Shown here: one piece after another, positions 45,030-53,760 of the stretch
How positions within the stretch are numbered: position 1 is the stretch's first letter
How the letters are laid out: each line of letters starts with the position of its first letter
Source: Lewinellaceae bacterium
GTDB lineage: Bacteria > Bacteroidota > Bacteroidia > Chitinophagales > Saprospiraceae
Assembly (NCBI GenBank): GCA_020636375.1
Contig: JACJXZ010000006.1
Coordinates: 124,001 to 188,000 of the forward strand
Direction of reading: 5' to 3'
DNA: 64,000 nt
Translations under genes and position numbers: made by a program
Notes under the pieces: generated by a model
Told to the model about the DNA's origin: nothing
The model's database searches: none
Seen by the model: only the letters and a program-made list of their open reading frames with translations

Positions 45030-46103
45030 TCATTTCCCCTTCAAAACCCTCTCCACCCCCCTCAGAATCTCCTGCCCCCGTTCCGAATAGTTCGAGAGTG
45101 CAAAATCCGGTTCGCCGGTTTGGGCCAGGACGAGGAACACGAAGTTGTCCGCCAGGATCTCATCCGGATGGATGATGTAGTTCGTATTGTCGCCGATCTG
45201 TTCGAAAAAGCCAGGGATGCGGGCCGGCGGAGGCAGGGGGCTTCCGTACCCGCCCCGCGTTGCGGCCCGGTAGCCTTCCGGACCTTCCACGATCGGGAAA
45301 AGCCCGAAATCGAGGTAAGCGAAGAACTGGGGCAGGGCAGGCGTATAGTTGGGCGGGCCGGAAACGATGAGGGGAATGGCGCGCACCGGCAGGCTGTCTC
45401 CCGGTATTTGCAAGGTGATGGCATAACCGGTGTTGATGCCGTCGGGATTGAGCAGCAGGCGCCGGGCCAGGGTGTCCGGAATAGAAAGCGGTTCCCGGAT
45501 GGGCTCAAAGCCGATGAGGCGGTAGAGGGCCTCCCGCTCTTCCGGGTGATAGCGGGAGTAAATGTGGAATATTTCGTGCAGCATCACGCGGGTGAGCCCG
45601 CCCAGGTTGCCCTGCTGTATCTCGTTCTCGGGTATGATGATGCAGTTCTCCCGCGTATAGTATACGGAGGGCCCGTAGTGCAGCCCCTTGGTTTTGATGA
45701 GCCGCATATTGGGCGGGAATAGGCCGGGGCGGAGCTTTTCCGTCAGCGCGAAAGCCTTCCGGAAAGCAGCTTCCATCAGTTTCTGTTCTTCCTCCTGAAA
45801 GCTTTCCACATCGCGCTGCAGGAACGTGCGGTAGTCGGCCAGCAGGTCTTCGCGGCTGAACGTGTCCGGCAGGGGCCGCCCCATCTGAATGGCCATGTCC
45901 AGGGGGCTGATCTTGCTGAAAAAGCCCTCGTCCTCATCCTGCACGATGGCGCGGGCGGACTCCAGGCTGTCCAGGAAAAATACCTGGTGGCCGGCGGAGA
46001 GCCGGATGCCGCCCTGCGAAGGTGCCTGCCGGCAGCTGAAGAGGGCCAGAGGGAGGAAGAGGAGGTAGAGGTAAAAGGGAGAAATCCGCATTTTTATGGT
46101 CAT
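45030..46103 (-). CDS. HExxH zinc-protease-like lipoprotein
   Basis: 357 residues. The signal peptide ends in a lipobox (LALFSC). The motif H176-E177-I-F-H180 (VMLHEIFHIYSR) gives two zinc ligands and the catalytic Glu. A later Glu or Asp (in HPDEILADNF, about residue 315) could be the third ligand, as in gluzincins. The YTRENCIIIPENE block before the motif resembles the upper edge strand of such peptidases. It would act in the periplasm or at the outer membrane. The family is not recognised with certainty and substrates are unknown. A second possible start lies at 46091. Behind its start is a family A palindrome. Confidence 0.75.
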   Translation of the reverse strand: MTIKMRISPFYLYLLFLPLALFSCRQAPSQGGIRLSAGHQVFFLDSLESARAIVQDEDEGFFSKISPLDMAIQMGRPLPDTFSREDLLADYRTFLQRDVESFQEEEQKLMEAAFRKAFALTEKLRPGLFPPNMRLIKTKGLHYGPSVYYTRENCIIIPENEIQQGNLGGLTRVMLHEIFHIYSRYHPEEREALYRLIGFEPIREPLSIPDTLARRLLLNPDGINTGYAITLQIPGDSLPVRAIPLIVSGPPNYTPALPQFFAYLDFGLFPIVEGPEGYRAATRGGYGSPLPPPARIPGFFEQIGDNTNYIIHPDEILADNFVFLVLAQTGEPDFALSNYSERGQEILRGVERVLKGK

Positions 46104-46124
46104 TTTTTATAAGAGACATTTTTC

Positions 46125-46300
46125 GTAACCATTTAGTTGGGCCTGATGCCTTTGCCACGAAGCTTGCCCGGCTCGCAGAGACGGGACACCAAGACACCAA
46201 GTTTACCCGGCTGGCTAGACGGGATCGCACCAAGGCTTTGTGCAATCTTGGTGTCTTCGTGTCTTCGTGGCTAAAAAGCGGGGGGCTGCTAAATAGTTAC
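46125..46300. repeat. Palindromic dispersed repeat, family A, copy 2
   Basis: The terminal repeats GTAACCATTTAG and CTAAATAGTTAC (one mismatch) enclose almost the same sequence as 876-1056, including the CCACGAAG...CTTCGTGG mirror. A small insertion near 46160 (GCTTGCCCGGCTCGCAGAGACGG) distinguishes it from copy 1. Confidence 0.75.
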
Positions 46301-46313
46301 CATTCTTCTTCAA

Positions 46314-47333
46314 TTACAAAAACGCCTCCCGCACGTCACAGGTCGATTCCCGGCCGATCCGGTTGTAATTTTCAGCCAGCCACTCTTCTGCTTTGCGGCG
46401 CCCGAGGTCGCGGAGGTGGCAGAGGAAATCCCAGCGGGCGTTGAGCTTGCTCGACAGGTTGAGGGGTTGCATCTCCCGTTCGGGGTTGATGTGGTGGATG
46501 TAAATCCTGCGGAAGCCGGGCCCCAGGTCCACCCCGGCGTCGAGCAGTCGGTCGACGAAGGCGATGCGGCGCATCTCCAGCATGAGGCTGGAGTTGAAGC
46601 TCAGCTCGTTGACGCGGTCCCGGATTTCGGTGGAAGAGGTGGGCGTCTTGTCGATATTGACCGGGTAGACCTGCACCAGCATGACGTCCCGGCAGCCGGC
46701 GTCGATCAGCGGAAAGATCGGGGGGTTGCCCATGAAGCCGCCGTCCCAGTAGTCCTCGCCGTCAATGCGGACGGCCTTGTACATGTAAGGGATGCAGGCT
46801 GAAGCCATGACGGCCTGGCAGCTGATCTCGGGCAGGCTGAAGACGCGGGCGCGCCCCCGCCGCACATTGGTGGCGCAGACGAACAGCCGGGTCACCTGGC
46901 AGCCGCGCAGGGCCCGGAAGTCGACCAGTTCCTCCAGGATGTCCTGCATCGGATTGAAATCCAGCGGGTTGGCCTGGTAGGGGGAGATGAACATGCTGGC
47001 CACTTCCGCCATCATGAAGCCGGGGGAAAAGTCCATATTGCCGCCGCCGAAGAGCACGTCCCAGGGCGAGGGCTGCAGGGGAGAGAAGGCCGCCATGTCC
47101 GACACGCGCTTCCAGAACTGGTGCAGCAGTTCCCGCGCCTTATCCCGCCCTTCCAGGTGGAGGCCATAGGCGAGCAGGGTGGCGTTGATCGCCCCGGCGC
47201 TGGTACCGGAGAAGCCTTCCAGCTTCAGGTTGTCTTCCTCCAGGAAGCGGTCGAGCACGCCCCAGGTGACCGCCCCGTGGGAGCCGCCGCCCTGAAGGGC
47301 CAGAGAGAGGGATTTTGTTTCTTGTTGAGCCAT
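46314..47333 (-). CDS. Patatin-like phospholipase
   Basis: 339 residues from the ATG at 47333 (MAQQETKSLSLALQGGGSHG); upstream Met codons lie in a low-complexity stretch. The oxyanion loop is LQGGGSHGAVTWG. The nucleophile Ser45 is in GFSGTSAGA and the partner Asp197 is in YWDGGFMGNPP, giving the full Ser-Asp dyad. The protein has no signal peptide, so it is cytoplasmic or membrane-associated, and should release fatty acids from phospholipids or esters. DUF3734-like C-terminal features are visible (about 260-339, SLMLEMRRIAFVDRLL). It is a single gene on the minus strand, enclosed by a family A and a family B palindrome. Confidence 0.9.
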   Translation of the reverse strand: MAQQETKSLSLALQGGGSHGAVTWGVLDRFLEEDNLKLEGFSGTSAGAINATLLAYGLHLEGRDKARELLHQFWKRVSDMAAFSPLQPSPWDVLFGGGNMDFSPGFMMAEVASMFISPYQANPLDFNPMQDILEELVDFRALRGCQVTRLFVCATNVRRGRARVFSLPEISCQAVMASACIPYMYKAVRIDGEDYWDGGFMGNPPIFPLIDAGCRDVMLVQVYPVNIDKTPTSSTEIRDRVNELSFNSSLMLEMRRIAFVDRLLDAGVDLGPGFRRIYIHHINPEREMQPLNLSSKLNARWDFLCHLRDLGRRKAEEWLAENYNRIGRESTCDVREAFL

Positions 47334-47454
47334 GTATTGTTTTTCCATTCCGGGCGGCATTGCACGCCCGGGCATCAAAGATAAGGCTTCTGCGAAAAGG
47401 AAGAGGGGTGCCCGATATAGAATAGGGAACAAAGCGGGGGGGGATTGGTTCGTA

Positions 47455-47620
47455 CTAGTGCTCTGTAACATAAGTCCCTATCGGCAATTTCGGCCTCTTT
47501 GGGCGCTGGCCGTCGTTGCTCACTCCTTACGTAGCTCCGGCTATGCGCGTCAGGAGCGCCTTGTCCAGCACCAAAATAGACTCGAAATTCTTCGATCAAA
47601 CTTATGTTACAGAACACTAG
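47455..47620. repeat. Palindromic dispersed repeat, family B, copy 2
   Basis: The ends CTAGTGCTCTGTAACATAAG and CTTATGTTACAGAACACTAG mirror each other with one mismatch in 20. The core contains the family phrase CGTTGC...CGTAGCT...GGCTATGC...GCGCC. The right end is 4 bp from the stop codon of the GH63 gene. Confidence 0.75.
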
Positions 47621-47624
47621 CTCC

Positions 47625-48941
47625 TCACGGCAATAAAAAATCAATACAAAGCGCCGCCGACCAGGAGAACGTATGGGTGCCGCAGGCCACCTCGTCCGCC
47701 GCTTCTTTCCTGGGGTCGAAATACTCATAAATGCCGTGCTTTTCCAGCAGTTCCAGGCTGTGGTGCCGGACCCTTTCGGCCATATCCTCCATCTCATAGC
47801 GCAACAACCCCTGGTACAGCAGCCAGTTCATGTTGATCCACACCGGGCCGCGCCAGTACTTTTTGAAGTCGACGTCTTTGGCCAGCAGGCTGTAGGTGGG
47901 GCAGAGGTAGATGTCGTCGCGCTTTCCGCCGAACATGTCGCTCTCCAGGGTGAGCAACATCTTTTCCGCCTGTTCCTGGGTGGGCACGTCGCCGCACAGC
48001 GGCATCAGGCCGGAGGAGGTATGGACGGGTATGAGTTCCTCGTTGCGCAGGTCATAGGCGTTGTAGATGCCGCGTTCCTCGTCCCAAAGTTTTTCGTTCA
48101 TGCTGTATTTGGTGAGTTCGTCCCATTGCACGATCTCGCCCACGTCTTCTCCCAGCAGCCCGCCGATCCGGATGAGGCATTCATTCGACCAGGCCAGCAC
48201 GCCGTTGAAGAGGGGATCCTGGATGAGGAAGGGGCACTGCTCGTAGATGGCCCGGTCGTCGTAGTTGTTCCGGCGGAAAAGATCCACCAGATAGACGTAG
48301 CGGTCGTAGTCCTCCTGAGTAGGGCGGTGTTTGGCGGCTTTCGGGTTTTGCAGGTCTTTGCGTTCGTAGGGCGGGATTTCCAGTTTGGAAATGTCCATCC
48401 GCTTCAGGGCGCCGTCCCAGATGGGAGAATTGTCGGTGCCGCCCTCCCAGGGGTGGCGGATGTATACCAGGCCCTCTTCCAGGGGGTCGCGGTATTCATA
48501 GAGATAGCGATGGAGCTTCACTACGCGGGGAAACATTTCCTTCAGGAAGGCTTTGGCCCGCAGCTTATCCTCGGCGATCTCGTATATGCGCCAGAGGACA
48601 AACCCGTGGACGGGCGGCATGGTGATGCCGGAGGTGCGGGGGGCTTCGGGGGCATTCGGCGACCGGCCGGCCAGCCAGAAGTCCGGGCCGGGGAAGTAGC
48701 GGGCGTTGGGGTCGTCGCCGAAGACGATCTGCGGCAGCAGGCCGTTGGCCCACTGGGCGCTGAAGAGGTGGCGGAGTTCGGCTTCTGCCCTGTCCATATT
48801 ATAATGGGCGTTGCCGATGGCGATGAAGCCGGCATCCCAGTTCCATTGGTGGGGGTACAGGCTGGGCGCCGGTTTGGTGAAGGTGCCGTTCCAGTTCTTT
48901 TCCAGGACGTCTTGTGCTGCTTTTAACAGAATTTCATTCAT
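47625..48941 (-). CDS. GH63-type (mannosylglycerate hydrolase-like) glycosidase
   Basis: 438 residues with no signal peptide, so cytoplasmic. It is an (alpha/alpha)6-barrel enzyme of the MGH1/GH63 type; family phrases are HQWNWDAGFIAIG, GITMPPVHGFVLWRIYE, YIRHPWEGGTDNSP, and WRGPVWINMNWLLYQGL near the end. The length matches bacterial mannosyl- or glucosylglycerate hydrolases, which cut these compatible solutes to sugar and glycerate. The exact sugar cannot be told from sequence. It would fit osmolyte turnover. The gene lies alone on the minus strand with 78 bp to the APP1 gene. Confidence 0.85.
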   Translation of the reverse strand: MNEILLKAAQDVLEKNWNGTFTKPAPSLYPHQWNWDAGFIAIGNAHYNMDRAEAELRHLFSAQWANGLLPQIVFGDDPNARYFPGPDFWLAGRSPNAPEAPRTSGITMPPVHGFVLWRIYEIAEDKLRAKAFLKEMFPRVVKLHRYLYEYRDPLEEGLVYIRHPWEGGTDNSPIWDGALKRMDISKLEIPPYERKDLQNPKAAKHRPTQEDYDRYVYLVDLFRRNNYDDRAIYEQCPFLIQDPLFNGVLAWSNECLIRIGGLLGEDVGEIVQWDELTKYSMNEKLWDEERGIYNAYDLRNEELIPVHTSSGLMPLCGDVPTQEQAEKMLLTLESDMFGGKRDDIYLCPTYSLLAKDVDFKKYWRGPVWINMNWLLYQGLLRYEMEDMAERVRHHSLELLEKHGIYEYFDPRKEAADEVACGTHTFSWSAALCIDFLLP

Positions 48942-49018
48942 GAGGACAGGACTATAGTTTTAGAAACTGCGGGTTTTCAGGAGGGTATAAAATTACAAAA
49001 TTATTACATCTCCACCCC

Positions 49019-50125
49019 CTACAACACCTTCTCCTTCCGGAACCGTTCAAAAACATCCAGCCGGACCAACCCCCGCCGCGCAGCATCCTTTGCCGCCTCG
49101 GCGTAGCCTGCCACCAGTTGGATGTCGGCACCGGTCCTGGCGACGAAGCGGGCGATGCGGCGGGCGCGGCGCCCCGAGCGCACGTCGCGGATATACGTGG
49201 CGGCGATGCGCCCCGGAAATTCCTGGGCCACCGCCCAGTAAATATAGGCGTCCTTCTCGCCGCTGTCGCCGATGAGGACGAAGGGCAGATCCGGGTAGGT
49301 TTTCAGGATGCGGACGATGCTGTGGTGCTTGTGCCCCTTGTAGTTCCTGGGGCGATCCTGGTACGGCACGCCGAAATCCCGCAGCAGGATGGGGCCGTCC
49401 GGCAGGCCGTTCAGGCTGAGGAACTCCTCCAGCAGGTCGTAGAGGTTCCAGGGGCTGTTGGAAACGTAAAAGACCGGGTTGCCGGCCGCCTCCTGATGGC
49501 CGCAGTGGAGCGCCTGGAAAAAAGCGGCCGCCTGGCTGAAGGACTGCCGCAGGGCGGCGCTCTTCAGCAGGGTGTGGTACAGCAACCGCAGTTTGAGCAG
49601 GGAGGTGACGTCCGTCTGCAAAACGGTATCGTCGATATCGCTGATGACCCCGAACTCCGCCCGGAGCGGCGGCACAAGCAGTTGGCTTTCGGCCCGGACG
49701 TCGACCGTGCGCAGGGGAGTAGAATTGACCGCAATAGCTACCTTCCTCCACTGGCCCTCGCTTTCCGGCAAGGGCGCCGGCAGTTGGCCGTCGAACTGGA
49801 AATACCCTTCTTCGTCTGTAATCAACCCCAACTCATTATCCCCGATCTTTACCGACAGGCGGGCACCGCCGATCTCCCGGCTGCTGAACCGCTTGTAGTT
49901 GTTGATGAGCGCCCGCCAGCGGGAATTGACATTCCGGGCGATGATGCGCCGGTCCTTCAATACCCGCCCTTTCAGGTAAACCTGCTCCCGCCGCCCGTAA
50001 CCCCGGTAGGCGGCCACCATCACCGGCCAGTTGGGGATACGCCCCGTCCGGTTCCTCAGCCAGCGCCATAGGCGGCTGAAAAAGCGGTTTGTATGCCTGG
50101 CCAAACGAAGGAAGAAGCGCTTCAC
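49019..50125 (-). CDS. APP1-type phosphatidate phosphatase (DUF2183)
   Basis: 368 residues if read from the GTG at 50125 (VKRFFLRLARHTNRFFSR). The frame further upstream overlaps the MbnH gene and is not Met-initiated in a credible place. The N-terminal half is a beta-rich part with YRGYGRREQVYLKGRVL, common to the family. The catalytic HAD-like motif is DIDDTV (Asp163, Asp165). Motif II lies in FYVSNSPWNL, and motif III/IV is IGDSGEKDAYIY. Family members such as yeast App1 dephosphorylate phosphatidate to diacylglycerol. No signal peptide is seen, but the basic N-terminus could bind membranes. It lies behind the copper-related operon (73-bp gap) and may be its last gene. Confidence 0.85.
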   Translation of the reverse strand: MKRFFLRLARHTNRFFSRLWRWLRNRTGRIPNWPVMVAAYRGYGRREQVYLKGRVLKDRRIIARNVNSRWRALINNYKRFSSREIGGARLSVKIGDNELGLITDEEGYFQFDGQLPAPLPESEGQWRKVAIAVNSTPLRTVDVRAESQLLVPPLRAEFGVISDIDDTVLQTDVTSLLKLRLLYHTLLKSAALRQSFSQAAAFFQALHCGHQEAAGNPVFYVSNSPWNLYDLLEEFLSLNGLPDGPILLRDFGVPYQDRPRNYKGHKHHSIVRILKTYPDLPFVLIGDSGEKDAYIYWAVAQEFPGRIAATYIRDVRSGRRARRIARFVARTGADIQLVAGYAEAAKDAARRGLVRLDVFERFRKEKVL

Positions 50126-50198
50126 TGTTTTTTGGCCTAAAATACGGGTTATTGGGGAAAGAGGGAATGGAGGAGCAACCTCATGAGTGGATGAGTGA

Positions 50199-51221
50199 TT
50201 ATTCTTTCCCAAAAAGAGGATTGTTGATAAAGGTGCTGTCAGTGAGCGTACGCAGGAAGGCGGCAAGGCTGGCTTTTTCTTCTTCGCTGAGCTGCAGGGG
50301 GCGGATGAGGGTATCTTTGTTCGGATGGGCGGTGCCGCCGCCATTGTAGTGTTCGATAACGGATTCGAGGGTGGGCAGGCTGCCGTCGTGCATGTAGGGG
50401 GCGGTCAGGGCGATGTTGCGCAGGGTAGGCACGCGGAATTTGCCTTCGTCTTCCGGCCTTAACGTTATTCTGTTCCGGCCCGGGTCCTCGTATATTTCAT
50501 AGAGGCCATTGTTGCGAAAGTTGTCATCGGTGAAATTGAAGCCTGCATGGCAGTTGGCGCAGCCGGCGCGGCCGGTGAAGAGGGTTAGGCCGCGCCGTTC
50601 GGCTTCGCTCACGGCGCTGGTTTTGCCGCCGGCATACAGGTCGTAGCGGGACGAGCCGCTGATCAGGGTACGCATGAAGGAAGCCAGGGCGCGGGTGAGG
50701 GTAAAGGGGGAAGCCTCTTTCCCGTAAGCTTTCAGGAAAGCCTCGGGATAGTCCGGATGGTCCTTGAGGCGGGCGACCGCATCCTGAAGGGGGAGATTCA
50801 TCTCGTTGTGGTCTTCGATGGGGACGACGGGCTGCAGGTCCAGTTTGACCACTCCACCGTCCTTGTTGAAGCGCTCCACATAGGCCACGTTGGCCATGGT
50901 TGGCGCATTGCGAAAGCCCAGGCGGCCCTTAACTCCGGGGCTGATGGGCACATCATCGGCAAAAGCCAGGGCCTGTTTGTGGCAGCTGGCGCAGGAGATG
51001 GTCGAATCCTCCGACAGGATAGGGTCGTAGAACAGGCGCTTGCCCAGAGCAACGCGGGCAGCCGTCAGCTCATTGTCCTCCGGGATATCCGGGTAGGGGA
51101 AGCCGGCGGGCACGTCCAGCTCGTAGTGCGTTTCCTCCATAGGGTTCGCCTCTTCCTGACGGCAGGAGAGAAGGGCCAGGGAAAGAAAGAAGAGGAGGAT
51201 GGAAAAACTGCCGTTGTTCAT
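50199..51221 (-). CDS. Di-haem cytochrome c peroxidase family, MbnH-like lipoprotein
   Basis: 340 residues from the ATG at 51221 (lipobox LALLSC). Upstream in-frame codons lie in a hairpin and are rejected. There are two haem c sites: CASCH (77-81) and CANCH (221-225). The order and size fit the MauG/cytochrome c peroxidase family. The gene directly upstream encodes an MbnP-type protein. In characterised pairs MbnH oxidises a Trp of MbnP to kynurenine and so creates a copper site. That pairing makes MbnH the best call; a plain peroxidase is the alternative. It is located in the periplasm, lipid-anchored. Confidence 0.88.
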   Translation of the reverse strand: MNNGSFSILLFFLSLALLSCRQEEANPMEETHYELDVPAGFPYPDIPEDNELTAARVALGKRLFYDPILSEDSTISCASCHKQALAFADDVPISPGVKGRLGFRNAPTMANVAYVERFNKDGGVVKLDLQPVVPIEDHNEMNLPLQDAVARLKDHPDYPEAFLKAYGKEASPFTLTRALASFMRTLISGSSRYDLYAGGKTSAVSEAERRGLTLFTGRAGCANCHAGFNFTDDNFRNNGLYEIYEDPGRNRITLRPEDEGKFRVPTLRNIALTAPYMHDGSLPTLESVIEHYNGGGTAHPNKDTLIRPLQLSEEEKASLAAFLRTLTDSTFINNPLFGKE

Positions 51222-51235
51222 AAGGGGAATCGTTG

Positions 51236-51283
51236 GATGGCAAAGCATCTCATGGGCCTGTCCGGTGAGATGCTTTGCCATAA
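51236..51283. repeat. Hairpin between mbnP- and mbnH-like genes
   Basis: ATGGCAAAGCATCTCA (51236-51251) and TGAGATGCTTTGCCAT (51268-51283) mirror each other. No T-run follows on the minus strand, so it is more likely an mRNA processing or stability element, setting MbnP over MbnH, than a terminator. Confidence 0.6.
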
Positions 51284-51287
51284 AAAA

Positions 51288-52061
51288 CTACTGATGCTTA
51301 TACTGGAACGCGCTACCCAGATTGTCCCGGAATTTGGTCGCCAACGGGATTTCCTGGCTGCTGAGCGCATGGGTGAAATACTCCTGGGACAGGTCGATGC
51401 CCTCAAAAGCTTTCGCCAGGTCAAACTCAAAGTGCATGTGGCCGTCGTGGCCTTCTTCAACGTCTTTGTGCGTTACAAACTGCAGCGTCTTCAACATTTC
51501 GTTTTTCCCGAGGTGGAAGCTCATCGCCTGCTCGGGCACGCCGTCGGCGTCGGTATCCACCTTGCCGTCCACCCGGATGAATTTATAGCCGCTGTTCCAG
51601 TTCCAGTGCATGGACGGAGACTGCACGCCCAACGGGTCATTGGGATCCTCGCTCCGGGTGGCAAAGTCCTGTTCCGATTGGCTGTTGATTACCGAATCCA
51701 CCCCGATGAAAAAGCGGGCCATGTGATAGTGCCCCTTCTCCAGCTCGCCCACCTCCTGCATGCCGGAAGTCGGGGTGACCAGCAGGTACTTGTCTTTTAC
51801 TTCGGTCGGAACGCCTTCCTCGGACATGAAGGTGATGCCGCCCACGTAGAAGTTGGCAAAGGTGAACTGCACTGCCGTGCCGTTGATGGTGTAAACCGTG
51901 GACGTGTCATAGGCTGCGCCGTCTACGACATAATTGAACTCAAAGCCCATGTGGACGTGGTCGTGCTCGTCCGTCGGCGGGTTATCCTCCTTCTTACATC
52001 CGGAAAACAGAAGGGCAGTTATCCCGAAAGAAACAAACAAAAACAGTTTGAACGATTTCAT
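51288..52061 (-). CDS. MbnP family copper-binding lipoprotein
   Basis: 257 residues. The signal peptide ends in a lipobox (LLFSGC), followed by a His/Asp-rich stretch (DEHDHVHMGFEF). The family motif M151-H-W-N-W-N-S-G-Y-K-F is present, with Trp153/155 as candidates for the oxidised residue. Many His and Met residues (EKGHYHMARFF, EEGHDGHMHFEFD) can hold copper. In known cases MbnP is modified by MbnH and takes part in copper uptake or delivery. Here the MbnH-like gene is directly downstream. It is a periplasmic or surface protein. Confidence 0.9.
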   Translation of the reverse strand: MKSFKLFLFVSFGITALLFSGCKKEDNPPTDEHDHVHMGFEFNYVVDGAAYDTSTVYTINGTAVQFTFANFYVGGITFMSEEGVPTEVKDKYLLVTPTSGMQEVGELEKGHYHMARFFIGVDSVINSQSEQDFATRSEDPNDPLGVQSPSMHWNWNSGYKFIRVDGKVDTDADGVPEQAMSFHLGKNEMLKTLQFVTHKDVEEGHDGHMHFEFDLAKAFEGIDLSQEYFTHALSSQEIPLATKFRDNLGSAFQYKHQ

Positions 52062-52165
52062 GTTGTTGAAATTTAATGGTTATTCAAATGTAAATAACGT
52101 CTGATTTGCAATTACTGACGAAAGCCGGATTGAAATTATCAGACTTTAGAATGACAGATTTTCAT

Positions 52166-52558
52166 TTATTTAGCCGTTATCCCAATAGACTTGATGGTCC
52201 GGTTATCGTCATGGTCTACGGCCTCAATGCGGATGTGGAAGGCCTGGCCGGGCTCATCGGGAAGCAGGTATGTCGTGTCCACCCTGTGTTTTTTGGTGTG
52301 CAGGTGCTGCTTCTCGATAAGGGAAGGCAATCCGTCCCGCTCGTTGACCAGCCAGATGTAATAACTGTGCAGGCCGAGATTTTCCTCGATCTCGACCACC
52401 AGCCGGAAATTCTCTCCGCCGGGCAATTCGGCCCCTTCCTTAGGAGCGATGACCTTCACATCCGGGCCAAGCTGGTCCAGCAAAGGCGCTTCGCCTTTGT
52501 CGCAGGCACAAAGCAAAAAGAAGCCGGAAAGGACAAATATTATTGTTGAAGCTTTCAT
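52166..52558 (-). CDS. Small lipoprotein of the MbnP/MbnH operon
   Basis: 130 residues from the ATG at 52558 (ASTIIFVLSGFFLLCAC lipobox). The mature part is a single Ig-like or DUF4625-like beta sandwich: VKVIAPKEGAELPGGENFRLVVEIEENLGLHSYYIWL ... FHIRIEAVDHDDNRTIKSIGI. The pattern 'P-x-E-G ... D-x-G-L-x-x-Y' is typical of that family. It lies 17 bp from the end of the outer-membrane gene upstream and 104 bp before MbnP, so it is within the operon. It may be a surface accessory factor for metal handling. Its function is unknown. Confidence 0.75.
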   Translation of the reverse strand: MKASTIIFVLSGFFLLCACDKGEAPLLDQLGPDVKVIAPKEGAELPGGENFRLVVEIEENLGLHSYYIWLVNERDGLPSLIEKQHLHTKKHRVDTTYLLPDEPGQAFHIRIEAVDHDDNRTIKSIGITAK

Positions 52559-52575
52559 GTCATATAAATTATTTT

Positions 52576-53490
52576 TCACATAAAAAAGGTAAAATGCAGG
52601 GACGCCCGGGCGCGGGCCTCTACCAGGCCGTTGTTCCAGTCCTGATCCAGCGGCAGGCTACAGTTGACCCCGATATTATAGCGGTTCCAGTACCACTCGG
52701 CGCCAAGCGTTGCAAACAAGGCTGCCCCGCCGGTATTGGTCCGGAAATATCCGCTCTCTACATCCCATGCGGCATCTTCGTACAACAGGGCTGCGTTCGT
52801 CATCAGTTGCGTTTTTCCGATGGCGTTCAGCCTAAAGACACCGGCAGCCCCCATCAGGCGGCTTCCGAACCGATAATCCGCAGAATTGGTGGAGTTTAAC
52901 CGCCAGGTGCCGTCCAGGCTCGCGCCCCAGTTGCCCATGCGGGCTGTATAGGAAAGGTTGAACAGGGCATCCCAACTGCCCGTCCCAACCTGAAAATTGG
53001 GGTTGACCACCTCGCCGGGGCCGGGCTGGTGAAATTTGCCGGTCGGAGCTTTGCCGCCGATGCCTGCCGCCAGGCGGTGACGCACCTTTCGCGCAAGGCT
53101 GTCGCTGGTATCAAATGCAGTAACGATCGCCATGGCCACCACATCGCCAAGGCCGCTTACCGGACGGCGAGTGCCCGCATTGCTTCTGATGTGGTGCATA
53201 TAGGGCACTATCCCCAGAAACTGGAGCCTGTCGGAAAGATGATACCGGCCTCTCAGCTCAACGGAATTGAAATATTCGCCAGCCCCGGATGAAGGTCCGG
53301 AAAACTCAGGATCGCCATAGGTGCGATAATATTGGTGTTGCCACCAAACGCCCAGATAATGGCCTGACTGCAGGGGCGTCAGCCCGAGATAAGCCTGCGA
53401 CAGGCTGCAGCCGCAGGCATCGCAGGCGGCAAGGCGGCCGGCAGGCACCAGCAATGCCAGCAGTAAAAACAGGTATAACGGATTCCTCAT
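52576..53490 (-). CDS. Outer-membrane transporter-like protein with CDACGCS motif
   Basis: 304 residues from the ATG at 53490 (MRNPLYLFLLLALLVPAGRL, a signal peptide); the upstream frame lies in a family C palindrome and is not coding. The mature N-terminus begins with CDACGCSLSQ, a thiol-rich motif. The rest alternates hydrophobic and polar residues in strands with aromatic girdles (HYLGVWWQHQYYR, FLGIVPYMHHI, YWNRYNIGVNC) and ends LHFTFFM, as a beta barrel should. Proteins of this look accompany copper operons in Bacteroidota. It could be the outer-membrane route or sensor for the metal; this is inference. Confidence 0.75.
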   Translation of the reverse strand: MRNPLYLFLLLALLVPAGRLAACDACGCSLSQAYLGLTPLQSGHYLGVWWQHQYYRTYGDPEFSGPSSGAGEYFNSVELRGRYHLSDRLQFLGIVPYMHHIRSNAGTRRPVSGLGDVVAMAIVTAFDTSDSLARKVRHRLAAGIGGKAPTGKFHQPGPGEVVNPNFQVGTGSWDALFNLSYTARMGNWGASLDGTWRLNSTNSADYRFGSRLMGAAGVFRLNAIGKTQLMTNAALLYEDAAWDVESGYFRTNTGGAALFATLGAEWYWNRYNIGVNCSLPLDQDWNNGLVEARARASLHFTFFM

Positions 53491-53514
53491 TTGAATGGCT
53501 TTTATACTTCGTTG

Positions 53515-53593
53515 CAACAGGTTTTGTGCATTTTGGGCGGACTGCCCCTTTAGGAAATTGTGGGGCGGGGGCGGCAATGCACAAAACCTGTTG
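53515..53593. repeat. Palindromic dispersed repeat, family C, copy 2
   Basis: CAACAGGTTTTGTGCATT and AATGCACAAAACCTGTTG mirror each other, closer to perfect than in copy 1 at 28048-28120. It lies 25 bp upstream of the outer-membrane gene start, inside the operon leader. Confidence 0.75.
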
Positions 53594-53760
53594 CCGTTGA
53601 GCATAAATCATCGGGTACGACAGTGAACCGTGCCCGGGAACAGAAATGTCCGGAACAGACCCTTTCGCCAATTCTGCCGATTGGGGCCATGCCATAGCTG
53701 AAAGCAGTGCTGGCACGGCTGCCATAGCAGGAGTTAACTAAGTAAACTCAAAAAGCAGGC